From Hyphobacterium marinum (GTDB taxonomy: Bacteria; Pseudomonadota; Alphaproteobacteria; Caulobacterales; Maricaulaceae), in NCBI RefSeq assembly GCF_036330325.1, contig NZ_JAZDRO010000002.1, positions 248,001-312,000 of the forward strand: DNA of 64,000 bases, given 5' to 3'. Under the pieces are notes generated by a model. It saw only the letters and a program-made list of their open reading frames with translations, searched no databases and was not told the DNA's origin. The position numbers and the translations under genes are program-made. Shown here piece by piece: positions 1 to 9,310 of this stretch; the stretch's first letter is position 1, and every line of letters begins with the position of its first letter.

Positions 1-567
1 GACATCGAGGCGGAAGTTTCCGGATACAATCGCGATGGCGGTCTGCAGCCCTGGCGCTACCGGCACCTCAACCACGCGAGTTCGAAGAACCGCGTCATCC
101 GGATCGACTTCCCTGATGGCGTCGCGGAACCGGATATCGATCCCCCCTTCGGCTCGATGGGCGAACCACCGGCCAGCCATGCCCAGCGCACTGGCGCGAT
201 TGACCCGCTGACCGGCATGTTCTCGCTGGCGATGAGCTTCCCGTCGCAAAACGGTGAACCCTGCCAGGGGTCTATTCCCGTCTTTGACGGCAAGGCGCGA
301 TACGATCTGCGGCTGGAGTCCCATGGCACCGACCGGGTCCGCAACCGGGCCTTCCGGGGCGACGCCATTGTCTGCCACGCCTATTACGAACCGATTGCCG
401 GTTATGATCCTGAAGATCAGCCGAGCGAGAGCGACATCGCCGATCCGGTCGTGCTATGGCTCGCGCCCTTTGCCGATGGCACGGTCTATTTCCCGGTCCG
501 CATTCGCGCGAACGCCGGTTTTGGCGGTGTCACGGTCGAGGCCCGCTCGGTCACTATCGGGGGCTAG
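1..567 (+). CDS. DUF3108 domain-containing protein (5' end outside window)
   Basis: The frame is open from base 1 to the TAG at 565-567 and has no start inside the window in keeping with its length, so this is the C-terminal 188 residues of a longer protein. The visible part is beta-rich (segments such as NRVIRIDFPDG, KARYDLRLES, GTVYFPVRIRA) with two cysteines, and matches my memory of the DUF3108 family of periplasmic or outer-membrane-associated proteins. In other alphaproteobacteria this gene lies just before the SUV3-like helicase gene, as it does here. Molecular function is unknown. The signal peptide expected at the N-terminus cannot be seen. Confidence 0.75.
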   Translation, partial: DIEAEVSGYNRDGGLQPWRYRHLNHASSKNRVIRIDFPDGVAEPDIDPPFGSMGEPPASHAQRTGAIDPLTGMFSLAMSFPSQNGEPCQGSIPVFDGKARYDLRLESHGTDRVRNRAFRGDAIVCHAYYEPIAGYDPEDQPSESDIADPVVLWLAPFADGTVYFPVRIRANAGFGGVTVEARSVTIGG

Positions 568-643
568 ACCGCACGCAGCCCTCGCACAGGCGCGCCAATC
601 ACCCTAAATGGGACGGTGCGCACCCGCGCGGTGAGGGTCACCC

Positions 644-3193
644 ATGACGGTCTATTCAGCGGTCACGACGGTCCTCGGACCGACCAATACCGGCAAGACC
701 CACCTTGCCGTGGAACGCATGCTGGCGCGCGCGTCCGGGATTATCGGCTTGCCGCTGCGCCTCCTCGCCCGCGAAGTCTATGACCGCGTCGTCCGGGCCA
801 AGGGCAGCCAAGCCGCGGCCCTCATTACCGGCGAAGAAAAGATCATACCGGCAAACGCGCGCTATTTCGTGTGCACGGTCGAATCGATGCCGACTGAAAT
901 GCGCGCGGCCTTCGTCTGTGTCGACGAGATCCAGCTGGCGGCTGACCCGGAGCGCGGCCATGTCTTCACCGATCGCCTCCTGCATGCACGCGGCACCGAG
1001 GAGACGATGCTGCTGGGGTCGGATTCCATGCGCGGGCTCGTCCGGCATCTGGTCCCGGACGCGGTTATCGAGACCCGCGAGCGGTTTTCCACGCTGCGCT
1101 ATGCCGGACCGTCCAAGCTGACCAAGCTGCCGAGACGGACCGCCGCCGTCGCCTTCTCCAGCCAATCCGTCTACGCCATCGCCGAGCTCTTGCGACGCCA
1201 GAGGGGCGGCGCAGCCGTCGTCATGGGCGCGCTCAGCCCGCGCACCCGTAATGCCCAGGTCGAGCTCTACCAGTCCGGCGCGGTCGACTATCTCGTCGCT
1301 ACTGACGCGATCGGCATGGGGCTGAACATGAATGTCGACCATGTCGCCTTCGCCGAGGAGACCAAGTTCGACGGCCGCCGACGGCGTCCCCTCACCCCGG
1401 CGGAGATCGGCCAGATCGCCGGTCGCGCGGGACGTTTCCGCGATGACGGGCATTTTGGCGAAACCGGCGAGACGCGTCCCTTCGACCCGCACCTGGTGAC
1501 CGCTGTCGAGAATCACAACTTTGCACCCATCGAGCGCCTCTACTGGCGAAGCGAGCGGCTCGATTTCTCCAGTCTCGGATCCTTGCGGAAAACGCTGCAA
1601 CAACCCTCGCGCGACCCGGCGTTGAAACGGGTGCGCAACGCGGTCGATGAGCGCACGCTCGACATTCTTTCCAACGATCCGCGCATCGCCGATACGGCCC
1701 GCACGCCCGCCGGTGTGCGCCTGCTCTGGGAGGTCTGCCGGACGCCGGATTTCCGCAAGGTGACGGTCGATGCCCACGCCCGCCTGCTGACGCGGATCCA
1801 CGAGCATCTGACCGGCCCGGGCGAACGCCTGTCGTCTGATTACATGGCCGGGCAATTCAATCGGCTCGACGAGATTGGCGGCGATGTCCACGCGCTTTCC
1901 CAGAGGCTCGCCCAGGTGCGCACCTGGGCCTATGTCGCCCACCGCGGTGACTGGACCGAGGACGCGCTGACCTGGCAGGCGCGGGCCCGCGAGGTCGAGG
2001 ACCGGCTCTCCGATGCGCTCCATGAAAGCCTGACCAAGCGCTTCGTCGACCAGCGCACCAGCGTCTTGATGCGGGGCCTGCGCGAAGATCGCGACATGCT
2101 CGCCGGGGTTGGCAAGGACGGGCGTGTCACGGTGGAAGGCCACCCGGTCGGCCGGCTCGAAGGTCTGAAATTCAGCCCCGACATCGAAGGTGGCCAGCTC
2201 GAGGCGCGCGCCCTGCGCAATGCCGCGGAAAAGGCGCTGCGCCCGGAAGTGAACCGGCGGCTCGGCCAGCTGGCCCGCCTCGATCACATGGACATTGATC
2301 CTGATGGCCGGCTCCTCCATGACGGCGCGCCGGTCGCCCGGCTGGCTCCGGGGCGTTCCATCCTTCGCCCGTCAGTCGTGCTGATCGGCGGCGAGCTCGG
2401 CTCCTTCGAAGCCCGCGAGCGTGCCATTGCCCGCCTTACCGAGACCGTCGCGGCGCGGATTGCGAAGGATCTCAAGCCCCTCATGGCACTGACCGAGACA
2501 TCCGATCGCGGTGGTCTTCCCGGTCTCGCCGGCGGGATCGCCTGGCGCATGGCCCAGAATGGCGGTGCGCTCGCCCGGCGGGAAGTCGCCCAGGATGTGC
2601 GGGCCCTCTCTCCCGTCGAACGGCGCGCCTTGCGCGCACTTGGCGTGACGATCGGCGAGCACGCACTGTTCCTGCCGGCTCTACTGAAACCGAAGACCGC
2701 CCACCTGATTGCGACGCTACGCGCCTGCGGGCCGGGCGGCGAGGCGCGGCCGCTTCATCCCGCGCCCGGCCTTGTCACTATCCCCGTCGAAAAAGGCCGT
2801 GCAGACAGCGACTACACCGCAGCCGGTTTCCTGCCTTGCGGGCCGTTGGCGGTCCGGCTCGACATGCTGGAGCGGCTCGCAGACCAGATTCGCGATGCGG
2901 CGAAGGCCTCGAAAGACCGGAGTTTCGAACTCACCGCCGCGATGACCAACGGGCTCGGAACATCACTCAAGGATTTCCGCGCCATCCTCTCCGCGCTCGG
3001 GTATGTGCGCACCAAACGCGGCGACGACCCGCAGAAAGCCGCAGGCGAACGCTGGCGGCTGCGGCGGCGAAAGCCGGACGCGCCGCGCGAGCAAGCGCCC
3101 CCTGCCGACACGCCCTTTGCCGTCCTGTCGCAACTCAAACCCGCCCCGGCGCGTCCCGCCCGGCGCAAGCCGGCCCGGAAGCGCTCGCGATGA
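644..3193 (+). CDS. SUV3-like DEAD/DEAH superfamily RNA helicase
   Basis: An 849-residue helicase of the SUV3/SUPV3L1 type, expected to unwind RNA using ATP. Walker A is GPTNTGKTH at residues 12-20, the DExH-type box is VDEIQ near residue 93, and motif VI is QIAGRAGR at residues 257-264. The helicase core is confined to roughly the first 300 residues. The remaining part holds the helical C-terminal domains typical of bacterial SUV3 homologues, and the last 40 residues are rich in Arg, Lys and Pro, as in an RNA-binding tail. The ATG at 644 puts Walker A at the usual distance from the N-terminus. The stop overlaps the start of the S4 gene (ATGA), which suggests translational coupling and a shared role in RNA metabolism. 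Confidence 0.9.
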   Translation: MTVYSAVTTVLGPTNTGKTHLAVERMLARASGIIGLPLRLLAREVYDRVVRAKGSQAAALITGEEKIIPANARYFVCTVESMPTEMRAAFVCVDEIQLAADPERGHVFTDRLLHARGTEETMLLGSDSMRGLVRHLVPDAVIETRERFSTLRYAGPSKLTKLPRRTAAVAFSSQSVYAIAELLRRQRGGAAVVMGALSPRTRNAQVELYQSGAVDYLVATDAIGMGLNMNVDHVAFAEETKFDGRRRRPLTPAEIGQIAGRAGRFRDDGHFGETGETRPFDPHLVTAVENHNFAPIERLYWRSERLDFSSLGSLRKTLQQPSRDPALKRVRNAVDERTLDILSNDPRIADTARTPAGVRLLWEVCRTPDFRKVTVDAHARLLTRIHEHLTGPGERLSSDYMAGQFNRLDEIGGDVHALSQRLAQVRTWAYVAHRGDWTEDALTWQARAREVEDRLSDALHESLTKRFVDQRTSVLMRGLREDRDMLAGVGKDGRVTVEGHPVGRLEGLKFSPDIEGGQLEARALRNAAEKALRPEVNRRLGQLARLDHMDIDPDGRLLHDGAPVARLAPGRSILRPSVVLIGGELGSFEARERAIARLTETVAARIAKDLKPLMALTETSDRGGLPGLAGGIAWRMAQNGGALARREVAQDVRALSPVERRALRALGVTIGEHALFLPALLKPKTAHLIATLRACGPGGEARPLHPAPGLVTIPVEKGRADSDYTAAGFLPCGPLAVRLDMLERLADQIRDAAKASKDRSFELTAAMTNGLGTSLKDFRAILSALGYVRTKRGDDPQKAAGERWRLRRRKPDAPREQAPPADTPFAVLSQLKPAPARPARRKPARKRSR

Positions 3194-3513
3194 GCGCTGT
3201 CGAGGCCGTTCGCGCCGATGTCTGGCTGTGGCGGGCGCGCTTTTTCAAGACGCGGTCGCTGGCGACGCGCTATCTCACCGCGACCCGTGTGCGTCTGACA
3301 CGGCATGGCGAGACGCGCATCATCGCCAAGCCCTCACTGACGCTTCTGCCCGGAGACCGGCTGACCCTGCCCCTGCGCCGCGGCATCGTGCAGATCGAAA
3401 TCCTGGGACTCGGCGTCCGGCGCGGACCGCCTGCCGAGGCGCGGACGCTTTACGCCGACCTCGCTTCAGGCGTAGGAGAGACAGCATGTTCGACGCACTC
3501 AAACGCTGGCTAG
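3190..3513 (+). CDS. S4 domain RNA-binding protein (Hsp15-like)
   Basis: A 107-residue basic protein that begins in the ATGA overlap with the helicase stop. The N-terminal half (RADVWLWRARFFKTRSLATR) is the start of an S4 RNA-binding fold; the RxDxWLWxxRxxKTR pattern is typical of the Hsp15/YrfH group, which binds ribosomal or other structured RNA. It is shorter than E. coli Hsp15, which has an extra C-terminal tail. The 3' end overlaps the next gene by 28 bases. Helicase and S4 protein together look like a small RNA-handling operon. The exact RNA target cannot be inferred. Confidence 0.85.
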   Translation: MSAVEAVRADVWLWRARFFKTRSLATRYLTATRVRLTRHGETRIIAKPSLTLLPGDRLTLPLRRGIVQIEILGLGVRRGPPAEARTLYADLASGVGETACSTHSNAG

Positions 3514-3935
3514 GGTCCGAGCCTCCGGTCGCCCATGCCGAGATCGACCCGAAGATCGCGGCCGCCGCGCTTCTGGTTGAAGCCGCGCTCGCCGACGGCA
3601 TCTATGCCGATGTCGAGGAAAACAGCATAAGGCAGATACTGAAGAAAGCCTTCGACCTTGACGGCGACGAGGCACGGCGGGTGCTGTCGATTGCCGAGGA
3701 GCTGGCCGAGGACGCCGCCGATCATCACCGCTTCACCAAGGTGGTTAAGGCCTGCATGCCCAAGGCGGACCGCATTGCCCTTGTCGAGAACATGTGGGCG
3801 GTCGCGCTGGCCGATGGCGAGAAATCGGACTTCGAGGAATCCTTCATCCGCCGCGTTGCGCCCCTGCTCGCCGTCGATGATCGCGAACGGGTCTTTGCCC
3901 GGTCGCGCGCAGAAGCCGCGGCCCGCAAGCGTTGA
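3486..3935 (+). CDS. TerB-like family protein
   Basis: A 149-residue acidic, all-helical protein. ATG at 3486 follows a purine-rich stretch (aggagagacagc) and lies inside the end of the S4 gene. The sequence shows two TerB-type helical repeats with conserved acidic positions (AALLVEAALADGIYADVEE near residues 27-45, then MWAVALADGEKSDFEE around residue 103-118). In the TerB fold such acidic residues at helix ends can bind metal. Family members occur as stand-alone proteins in many alphaproteobacteria without a tellurite operon, and nothing else here belongs to a ter system, so I would not infer tellurite resistance. Confidence 0.82.
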   Translation: MFDALKRWLGSEPPVAHAEIDPKIAAAALLVEAALADGIYADVEENSIRQILKKAFDLDGDEARRVLSIAEELAEDAADHHRFTKVVKACMPKADRIALVENMWAVALADGEKSDFEESFIRRVAPLLAVDDRERVFARSRAEAAARKR

Positions 3936-4007
3936 CAATCGGCGGGCCTCGCCGCATGTCCCGCGTCAGACCCTTAAATCAGAGTTCGCCCGCCCGAGAC
4001 CGACCCC

Positions 4008-4349
4008 ATGACCTATATCGTCACCGACGCCTGCGTTCGCTGTAAATATACCGATTGCGTGGAAGTCTGCCCGGTGGACTGTTTCTACGAGGGCGAGAAT
4101 TTCCTCGTTATCCATCCCGACGAATGCATCGATTGCGGCGTGTGCGAACCGGAATGCCCGGTCGAGGCGATCAAGCCGGACACCGAGGACGATCCCGACG
4201 GCAAGTGGCTGGAGATCAACTCCAAATACGCCGAGGTCTGGCCGAACATCACGATCAAGCGCGACGCGCCGCCTGATGCGGAGAAGTTCGAGACCGAGAC
4301 CGGCAAGTACGAGAAATACTTCTCGGAAAAGCCCGGCGAAGGCGACTGA
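4008..4349 (+). CDS. fdxA: Ferredoxin FdxA (7Fe-type)
   Basis: A 113-residue low-potential ferredoxin. The N-terminal cluster motif ACVRCKYTDCVEVCPVDC (residues 8-25) and the second motif CIDCGVCEPECPVEAI hold the cysteines expected for one [3Fe-4S] and one [4Fe-4S] centre. The C-terminal extension after residue 60 is usual for FdxA. It acts as a cytoplasmic electron carrier. In many alphaproteobacteria fdxA directly precedes carD; here an ABC efflux cassette on the opposite strand lies between them, although both keep the same orientation. Confidence 0.95.
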   Translation: MTYIVTDACVRCKYTDCVEVCPVDCFYEGENFLVIHPDECIDCGVCEPECPVEAIKPDTEDDPDGKWLEINSKYAEVWPNITIKRDAPPDAEKFETETGKYEKYFSEKPGEGD

Positions 4350-4352
4350 GGC

Positions 4353-5531
4353 CTACTCGGTGTGAACGGCCAGCAGCGGCACGCGTGCCGCACGCAGGGC
4401 CGGGATCAGTCCGCCCAGGAAACCGACGATGATGGCGAGGATGACGCCGTTGATGACCGCTTGCGGCGTCACGGCGAAGGAAAACACGATCTGTGTGAAT
4501 CCGCCGCCCAGCGTTGAGGCGCTCACGCCGTTGAACAGAAGATAGCTCGCTACCGCGCCGATCAGCCCGCCAATGGCGGCGAGCACGACCGACTCGATCA
4601 TCGTGCCGGCAAAGGCCGCCCCGCCGCTGAAGCCGATAGCCCTGAGGGTCGCGATCTCGCGGGTGCGGGTGTCGACCGAGGAGTACATCGTGTTCCAGGC
4701 CCCGGCGAGCGCGCCAATGGCCATCGAAATGGCCAGTGGCCATCCGAGTACCATGATGAAGTCGGACGTCTGGCCCGAGGACGAGGCGAAATATTCTCGC
4801 TCGGTCGAGACATCGAGATTGAGGCGGGGTTCGTCGGCGACATAGGCGCGCAGCGCCTCGATCGCCTCCGGGCTTTCGAGCAGGACCCGGATTGACTGCA
4901 CGGTCGTACCGCGCTGGTAGAGGTTCTGCAGGACACCGATATCGGTCCAGATTTCGGAATCGAAGATGGATCCACCGGTCGAGAATGTCCCCACCACGGT
5001 CCAGGTATTCGAGCCAAGACGGATCGTGTCGCCGAGATCGAAGCCGGCGAATTCACGCTGCACGCTCTCGCCAACGACGAGTTCGGCCGCGCCGGGTTCG
5101 AACATGCGTCCTTCCGTGATGGTGAACCCGTCCCGCAGGGCCGGGGCCTGTGCGCCGACACCGCGCAGCGGCAGATTGGCCTCGGTCTGCGAGGATCGCT
5201 TGATGCCATCCACGATGACATACATCTCGCCGGACAGGACCGGATCGCCTGCGGCATTGGTCGCCAGGCCCGGCGCGATCTCGACAAGGCGGGCATCGTC
5301 CCGGCTGAGACCGGAATTCAGCTCGGCTTGGGAACCCGCCCGCAACAGGACGGCGATACTGTCGGACCCGGAGCCCGAAACCGTGGCGCGGAATCCGTTC
5401 GCCATGGCGAGAAAGCCCATCAGCACTGCGACGACAAGCGCGATGGAAAACACCGTCGCCAGCGACAAGCCCAACCGGTGCGGGATGGATTTGATATTGA
5501 GCGCTGTGACCGCAAGGGTTTGCTTGAACAT
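4353..5531 (-). CDS. ABC transporter permease, FtsX/MacB type (permease 1)
   Basis: A 392-residue inner-membrane protein. An N-terminal transmembrane segment (LGLSLATVFSIALVVAVLMG) is followed by a large periplasmic MacB-PCD-like domain to about residue 265, then three C-terminal membrane segments including the conserved TREIATLRAIGFSGGAAFAG stretch that marks the FtsX domain. It is the last gene of the leftward adaptor - ATPase - permease - permease operon and ends only 4 bases from the fdxA stop, so the two are convergent. It probably pairs with the adjacent permease as a heterodimer. Substrate unknown. Confidence 0.88.
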   Translation of the reverse strand: MFKQTLAVTALNIKSIPHRLGLSLATVFSIALVVAVLMGFLAMANGFRATVSGSGSDSIAVLLRAGSQAELNSGLSRDDARLVEIAPGLATNAAGDPVLSGEMYVIVDGIKRSSQTEANLPLRGVGAQAPALRDGFTITEGRMFEPGAAELVVGESVQREFAGFDLGDTIRLGSNTWTVVGTFSTGGSIFDSEIWTDIGVLQNLYQRGTTVQSIRVLLESPEAIEALRAYVADEPRLNLDVSTEREYFASSSGQTSDFIMVLGWPLAISMAIGALAGAWNTMYSSVDTRTREIATLRAIGFSGGAAFAGTMIESVVLAAIGGLIGAVASYLLFNGVSASTLGGGFTQIVFSFAVTPQAVINGVILAIIVGFLGGLIPALRAARVPLLAVHTE

Positions 5532-5542
5532 GGTTGTTTCCC

Positions 5543-6700
5543 TCAGGTCTTGCCGAGCGCTTCGACGATACGGATGCGCGTCGCATTGATCGCCGGAACA
5601 ATGCCCGTGACCAGCCCCAGGCCGATCATCAACGCGATCGCCACGAGGACGACACTCAGCGGCATGGAGAGGCCGGGCAGGAAACCGGCCAGTGCAGCGG
5701 CGGCACCCGTCACCATGAGCGTGGCCAGGCCCAACCCGATCAGCCCGCCGATGAGGCTCAGGAGGATGGATTCGCTCAACACCATTCCGAAGATGCGTCC
5801 CTCGTTGAAGCCGAGCGTCTTCATCACGGCGATTTCCTTGGTGCGCTCGTTGATCGCCATCACCATCGTTGTGCCGACAATCATCAGGATGGTGGCAAAG
5901 GCGGCTCCAATGACCAGAACGAGGATCAGCGCGATATTGCCGAACTGTTCAAGGAAGGCCTGGTTGAATGCCGCCTCGGTCGAGGTCTCGGTTTCGGCCG
6001 GCGAGTTGGCGAACAGGTTGTCGATCTCGCGCGCAACCCGGTCATTGACCGACGGATCGGTCGTGTTGATGACCATCCAGCCGATCTGGTCGTTATTGAA
6101 GGCCAGATCCTCGTTGTAATAGTCGTAATGGAACATGGCGTAATTGGCCGGAACGGTCGCCTCATTGCCGTCGAAGATTGCGCAGATATCGAAATCCCAA
6201 CTGCTCGACCCGTCGCGTTTCTGCCAGATATTCGACAGCAGCGGGATACGGTCGCCGACCGACCAGCTGAACTGACCGGCGAGGTCCGCCCCAACCAGGA
6301 GACAGGTGCGGTTGGTGAGAAACGCCTGGCGCTGGTCCTCCGGCATCACCAGTTCGGGATAGGCCGCGAGATAGCTTTCCGGATCGACCGCGAAGGACTG
6401 CACGAAGTTGCGCGGTTCCTGATAATAGCCGCCGAACCAGCTGGCGTGGGTGACGTTGTCTACACCCTCGACCTGTTGCACCCGGCCCCAATAGGCGAAC
6501 GGCATCGACATCGTGAAATTGATGCGGTTGACCGTCACGAGCCGGTTCGCCGCGGCGACGTCCACGCCGGCGGTGAAAACCGAATAAAACGCCCCGAGCA
6601 CACCAAAGATCAGGAAGGCGATCAGGATCGACAGGATCAGCAGGACGGCCCGCATCTTCTTGCGAAACAGGCCTTTCCGAACAAGGGTGGCATCATTCAT
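5543..6700 (-). CDS. ABC transporter permease, FtsX/MacB type (permease 2)
   Basis: A 385-residue paralogue of the neighbouring permease with the same layout: one N-terminal membrane helix, a periplasmic domain of about 220 residues, then three membrane helices including ERTKEIAVMKTLGFNEGRIF. I start it at the ATG at 6700 (MNDATLVRKGLFRKK), because the basic stretch then directly precedes the first helix and the start overlaps the ATPase stop by 8 bases. An upstream in-frame start would add 19 non-conserved residues. Two different permeases with one ATPase suggest a heterodimeric membrane unit. Confidence 0.88.
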   Translation of the reverse strand: MNDATLVRKGLFRKKMRAVLLILSILIAFLIFGVLGAFYSVFTAGVDVAAANRLVTVNRINFTMSMPFAYWGRVQQVEGVDNVTHASWFGGYYQEPRNFVQSFAVDPESYLAAYPELVMPEDQRQAFLTNRTCLLVGADLAGQFSWSVGDRIPLLSNIWQKRDGSSSWDFDICAIFDGNEATVPANYAMFHYDYYNEDLAFNNDQIGWMVINTTDPSVNDRVAREIDNLFANSPAETETSTEAAFNQAFLEQFGNIALILVLVIGAAFATILMIVGTTMVMAINERTKEIAVMKTLGFNEGRIFGMVLSESILLSLIGGLIGLGLATLMVTGAAAALAGFLPGLSMPLSVVLVAIALMIGLGLVTGIVPAINATRIRIVEALGKT

Positions 6701-7394
6701 GACCCGCCCCTTTTTCGACGAAGCGGCCCTTGTCGAGGAAGAGCTCCCGCCGCGCATATTTCGCCGCAGCCGGGTCGTGGGTAACCATGATGATGGTCTT
6801 GTTCATTTCCTGGTTGAGCAGCTGGAGCGTGGCGAGGATCTCGTCGGCTGAGGCGCGATCGAGGTCGCCGGTCGGCTCGTCACAAAGCAGGACTTCGGGG
6901 TCGGCGACGATGGCCCGCGCGATGGCGACGCGCTGTTGCTGACCGCCGGAGAGCTGGCGCGGGCGGTGTCCGGCACGGTCAGCGATGCCGACGATGTCGA
7001 GCGCGGTGTGGACGCGGCGCTTTCGCTCTTTGCCGGACAGCTTGGTCAGCAGGAGCGGCAGCTCGACATTCTGCGCTGCGCTCAGCGTCGGCATCAGGTT
7101 GTAGAACTGGAAGATGAAGCCGACATGGCGTGCGCGCCAGGCCGCGAGCTTGCCCGGGCTGAGGTTGTCGACACGGCTGCCTTCGAATTCGACCTCGCCC
7201 GATGTCGGCCGGTCGATACCGCCCAGGAGGTTCAGAAGCGTCGTCTTCCCCGAGCCCGACGGGCCCATGATGGCAATGAACTCGCCATGGCTGATCGTCA
7301 TGTCGAGCGCTTCGAAGATCGCGATGCGTTCCTTGCCGCGCGTATAGGTCTTCGACAAATTCTTCAGCGTGTAGAGCGGTCCGGTCTCGGTCAT
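6693..7394 (-). CDS. ABC transporter ATP-binding protein (LolD/MacB-type)
   Basis: A 233-residue ATPase with Walker A GPSGSGKTT (about residues 44-52), Q-loop FIFQFYNLMP, signature LSGGQQQR, Walker B VLLCDEPTGDLD and the H-loop in MVTHDP. These features place it in the LolD/MacB/FtsE branch of ABC ATPases, which drive FtsX-fold permeases. Start at the ATG at 7394 (MTETGPLYTLKNLSKTY); longer readings upstream lack similarity. It sits between the adaptor and the two permeases in one leftward operon and would power export or periplasmic mechanotransmission. Confidence 0.93.
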   Translation of the reverse strand: MTETGPLYTLKNLSKTYTRGKERIAIFEALDMTISHGEFIAIMGPSGSGKTTLLNLLGGIDRPTSGEVEFEGSRVDNLSPGKLAAWRARHVGFIFQFYNLMPTLSAAQNVELPLLLTKLSGKERKRRVHTALDIVGIADRAGHRPRQLSGGQQQRVAIARAIVADPEVLLCDEPTGDLDRASADEILATLQLLNQEMNKTIIMVTHDPAAAKYARRELFLDKGRFVEKGAGHE

Positions 7395-7444
7395 GATCGT
7401 CTGTCCCTCGTCGCGCCCGATGGAGCGCTGTCCTTCTTCACAGT

Positions 7445-8476
7445 CTATTCGACAAATGTGACGCGTGCGGCCATGTCCGGCAAAATCCGCCCGTCGCGTT
7501 CCTCGAAGGCGACACGCACCTGAATGGTGGCGCGGGCCCGGTCCGCAGTCGGGATGATCGCTTCGACCCGGGCCGGAATGCGCCAATCCGGATAGGCATC
7601 CAGAACCGCTTCGACGCGCTGGCCAGGCTCGACACGGCCGATCTGGCCTTCATTCACATCGACCTCGATTTCCAGCGAGTCCATGTCGACGAGCGTGGCC
7701 ACACCGGTTCGGGTAAAACCACCGCCCGCCGAGGCCGGCGACAGTATTTCCCCGACCTGGGCATTCTTTGCGATGACCACACCGGCGAAGGGCGCGCGAA
7801 CCTCATGGCGGCGGATCAGGTCTTCCTGGCTGGCGACCTGGACTTCGGCCGCCGATAGATCGGCGCGTGCCGCCGAGAGCTGGGCGATCAGGCTGTCGCG
7901 TTGGGCTTCGGCGGCGGTCACGGCAGCCTGTGAGCCGATATTGCGTTCGGCGAGGCTTTGCGCGCGCTCTGACACGACCATCGCTTCCTCGAGCTGGGCA
8001 GTGAGTGAGGCAATCCGGGACCGGGCCGAACGAACCCGGGCCTGCAGAAGATCGAGGTCGAGCCGCGCGCGCTCGTCATCCAGGCGGGCGAGAATGTCGC
8101 CGGCCTCGACCCGGGTGCCCTCTTCGACCAGGACTTCGCGGATACGGCCTGTGATCTCGGCCGACACCGTCGCCTGGCGGCGCGCCACGACATAGCCGGA
8201 TGCCACCATCCCGGTTGAGCGCGGAACTGATGGCGCGGGTGTCGTGTCAGCGGCCGACTGGGCCGCGGGGGGCGGCGTTTCAGTTTGGACGGCAACCGGT
8301 TCGGGCTGGGCCGCATCGTCATCGCCACGGGTCAGCCACCACATGCCCCCGGCCCCGACCGCCAGCGAAACCAGCGCGATCATGAGAACCTGAACGAGGG
8401 ATGCGCCGCTGGACACTGCACCCGCGTCCCGGTCGATGCTCAAGGAATGCAGCTGTTCACGCCGGTCGCCGGTCAT
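7445..8476 (-). CDS. Efflux periplasmic adaptor subunit (HlyD/MacA-like)
   Basis: A 343-residue membrane-fusion protein. The ATG at 8476 follows a good ribosome site (GGGGAAGGG). A single transmembrane anchor (LMIALVSLAVGAGGMWWL) is followed by a Pro/Ala-rich linker, a biotinyl-lipoyl-like half (residues ~90-130), a coiled-coil hairpin rich in Ala, Arg and Glu (~130-215) and the second lipoyl half plus beta barrel (EVRAPFAGVVIAKNAQVGE onward). It is the first gene of the operon, so its promoter should lie in 8477-8766, back to back with carD. It would link the FtsX-type permeases to an outer-membrane channel; no TolC-like gene is in the window. Confidence 0.88.
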   Translation of the reverse strand: MTGDRREQLHSLSIDRDAGAVSSGASLVQVLMIALVSLAVGAGGMWWLTRGDDDAAQPEPVAVQTETPPPAAQSAADTTPAPSVPRSTGMVASGYVVARRQATVSAEITGRIREVLVEEGTRVEAGDILARLDDERARLDLDLLQARVRSARSRIASLTAQLEEAMVVSERAQSLAERNIGSQAAVTAAEAQRDSLIAQLSAARADLSAAEVQVASQEDLIRRHEVRAPFAGVVIAKNAQVGEILSPASAGGGFTRTGVATLVDMDSLEIEVDVNEGQIGRVEPGQRVEAVLDAYPDWRIPARVEAIIPTADRARATIQVRVAFEERDGRILPDMAARVTFVE

Positions 8477-8766
8477 TGCCCGTCCCCTTCCCGCACGGGT
8501 GTAGCAAAAAGCCGCTGGAATCCCAATTGAAATGGTGCGGTGCGGGAGAAGACTTGCCGTCGATTCCCATACGGAAGGCCTCGACTCGGCCAGCATTTGA
8601 ATTTCGTCCAATTTTATGATAGGTTAACACCTACTGGACGGCGTAATACGCGCCGCCCACATCATATCGGCAACAGGTTCTCTCGTTCAGAAACGGTCTT
8701 TTTTGAAGGCTTTGTTCTGAGGCAGGGCATCTGTGTCTCTGACGCCGATCCAGACAGAGAGCTTCC

Positions 8767-9285
8767 ATGACGAAGAAAACTGCGAACGACAACAAGTCCT
8801 TCAAAAAGGGCGATTTCATTGTGTATCCGGCCCATGGTGTCGGACGGGTGACCGGTGTGGAAAAGGACGAGGTCGCGGGTTTCGCGATCGAGGTCTATGT
8901 CGTCTCTTTCGAGCAGGACAAGATGACGCTGCGCGTGCCGACCGCGAAAGCGACGGCGTCGGGCATGCGCCCGCTGTCGAGCGACAAGATCATCAAGGAC
9001 GCGCTGAAGACCCTGAAGGGCAAGGCCAAGGTCAAGCGCACCATGTGGAGCCGCCGTGCCCAGGAATACGAAGCGAAGATCAATTCGGGCGACCTGATCT
9101 CCATCGCCGAGGTCGTGCGCGACCTGCACCGCGCCGAAGACCAGCCCGAGCAGTCCTATTCCGAGCGCCAGCTTTATGAATCCGCGCTGGACCGGATGGT
9201 CCGCGAAGTGGCCGCCGTGGAAAAGATCGAACACGACGCCGCCAAGGACATGCTGGCCAAGAACCTGCTGAAGAAGGCGGCCTGA
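8767..9285 (+). CDS. carD: CarD family transcriptional regulator
   Basis: A 172-residue CarD/CdnL-type protein. The N-terminal RNA-polymerase-interacting domain begins at FKKGDFIVYPAHGVGRVTGV (residues 12-31) and runs to about residue 70; the rest is the helical DNA-contacting domain. CarD proteins bind the RNA polymerase beta subunit and stabilise open complexes at many promoters, including rRNA promoters. A strong terminator follows at 9311-9345. The gene is preceded by a 290-base intergenic region shared with the divergent efflux operon and followed by rpoH, so two general transcription factors are adjacent. Confidence 0.95.
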   Translation: MTKKTANDNKSFKKGDFIVYPAHGVGRVTGVEKDEVAGFAIEVYVVSFEQDKMTLRVPTAKATASGMRPLSSDKIIKDALKTLKGKAKVKRTMWSRRAQEYEAKINSGDLISIAEVVRDLHRAEDQPEQSYSERQLYESALDRMVREVAAVEKIEHDAAKDMLAKNLLKKAA

Positions 9286-9310
9286 TATCGCCTCTCAGCT
9301 GACGTGAAAC

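Noticed and set aside
656..2320. A 554-codon open frame on the minus strand opposite the helicase gene
   Set aside because: It is a GC-rich codon shadow of the helicase, has no family features and overlaps an unmistakable gene completely.
3486..3935. Tellurite resistance function for the TerB-like gene
   Set aside because: No other ter gene is present, and single TerB-fold proteins are widespread without that role.
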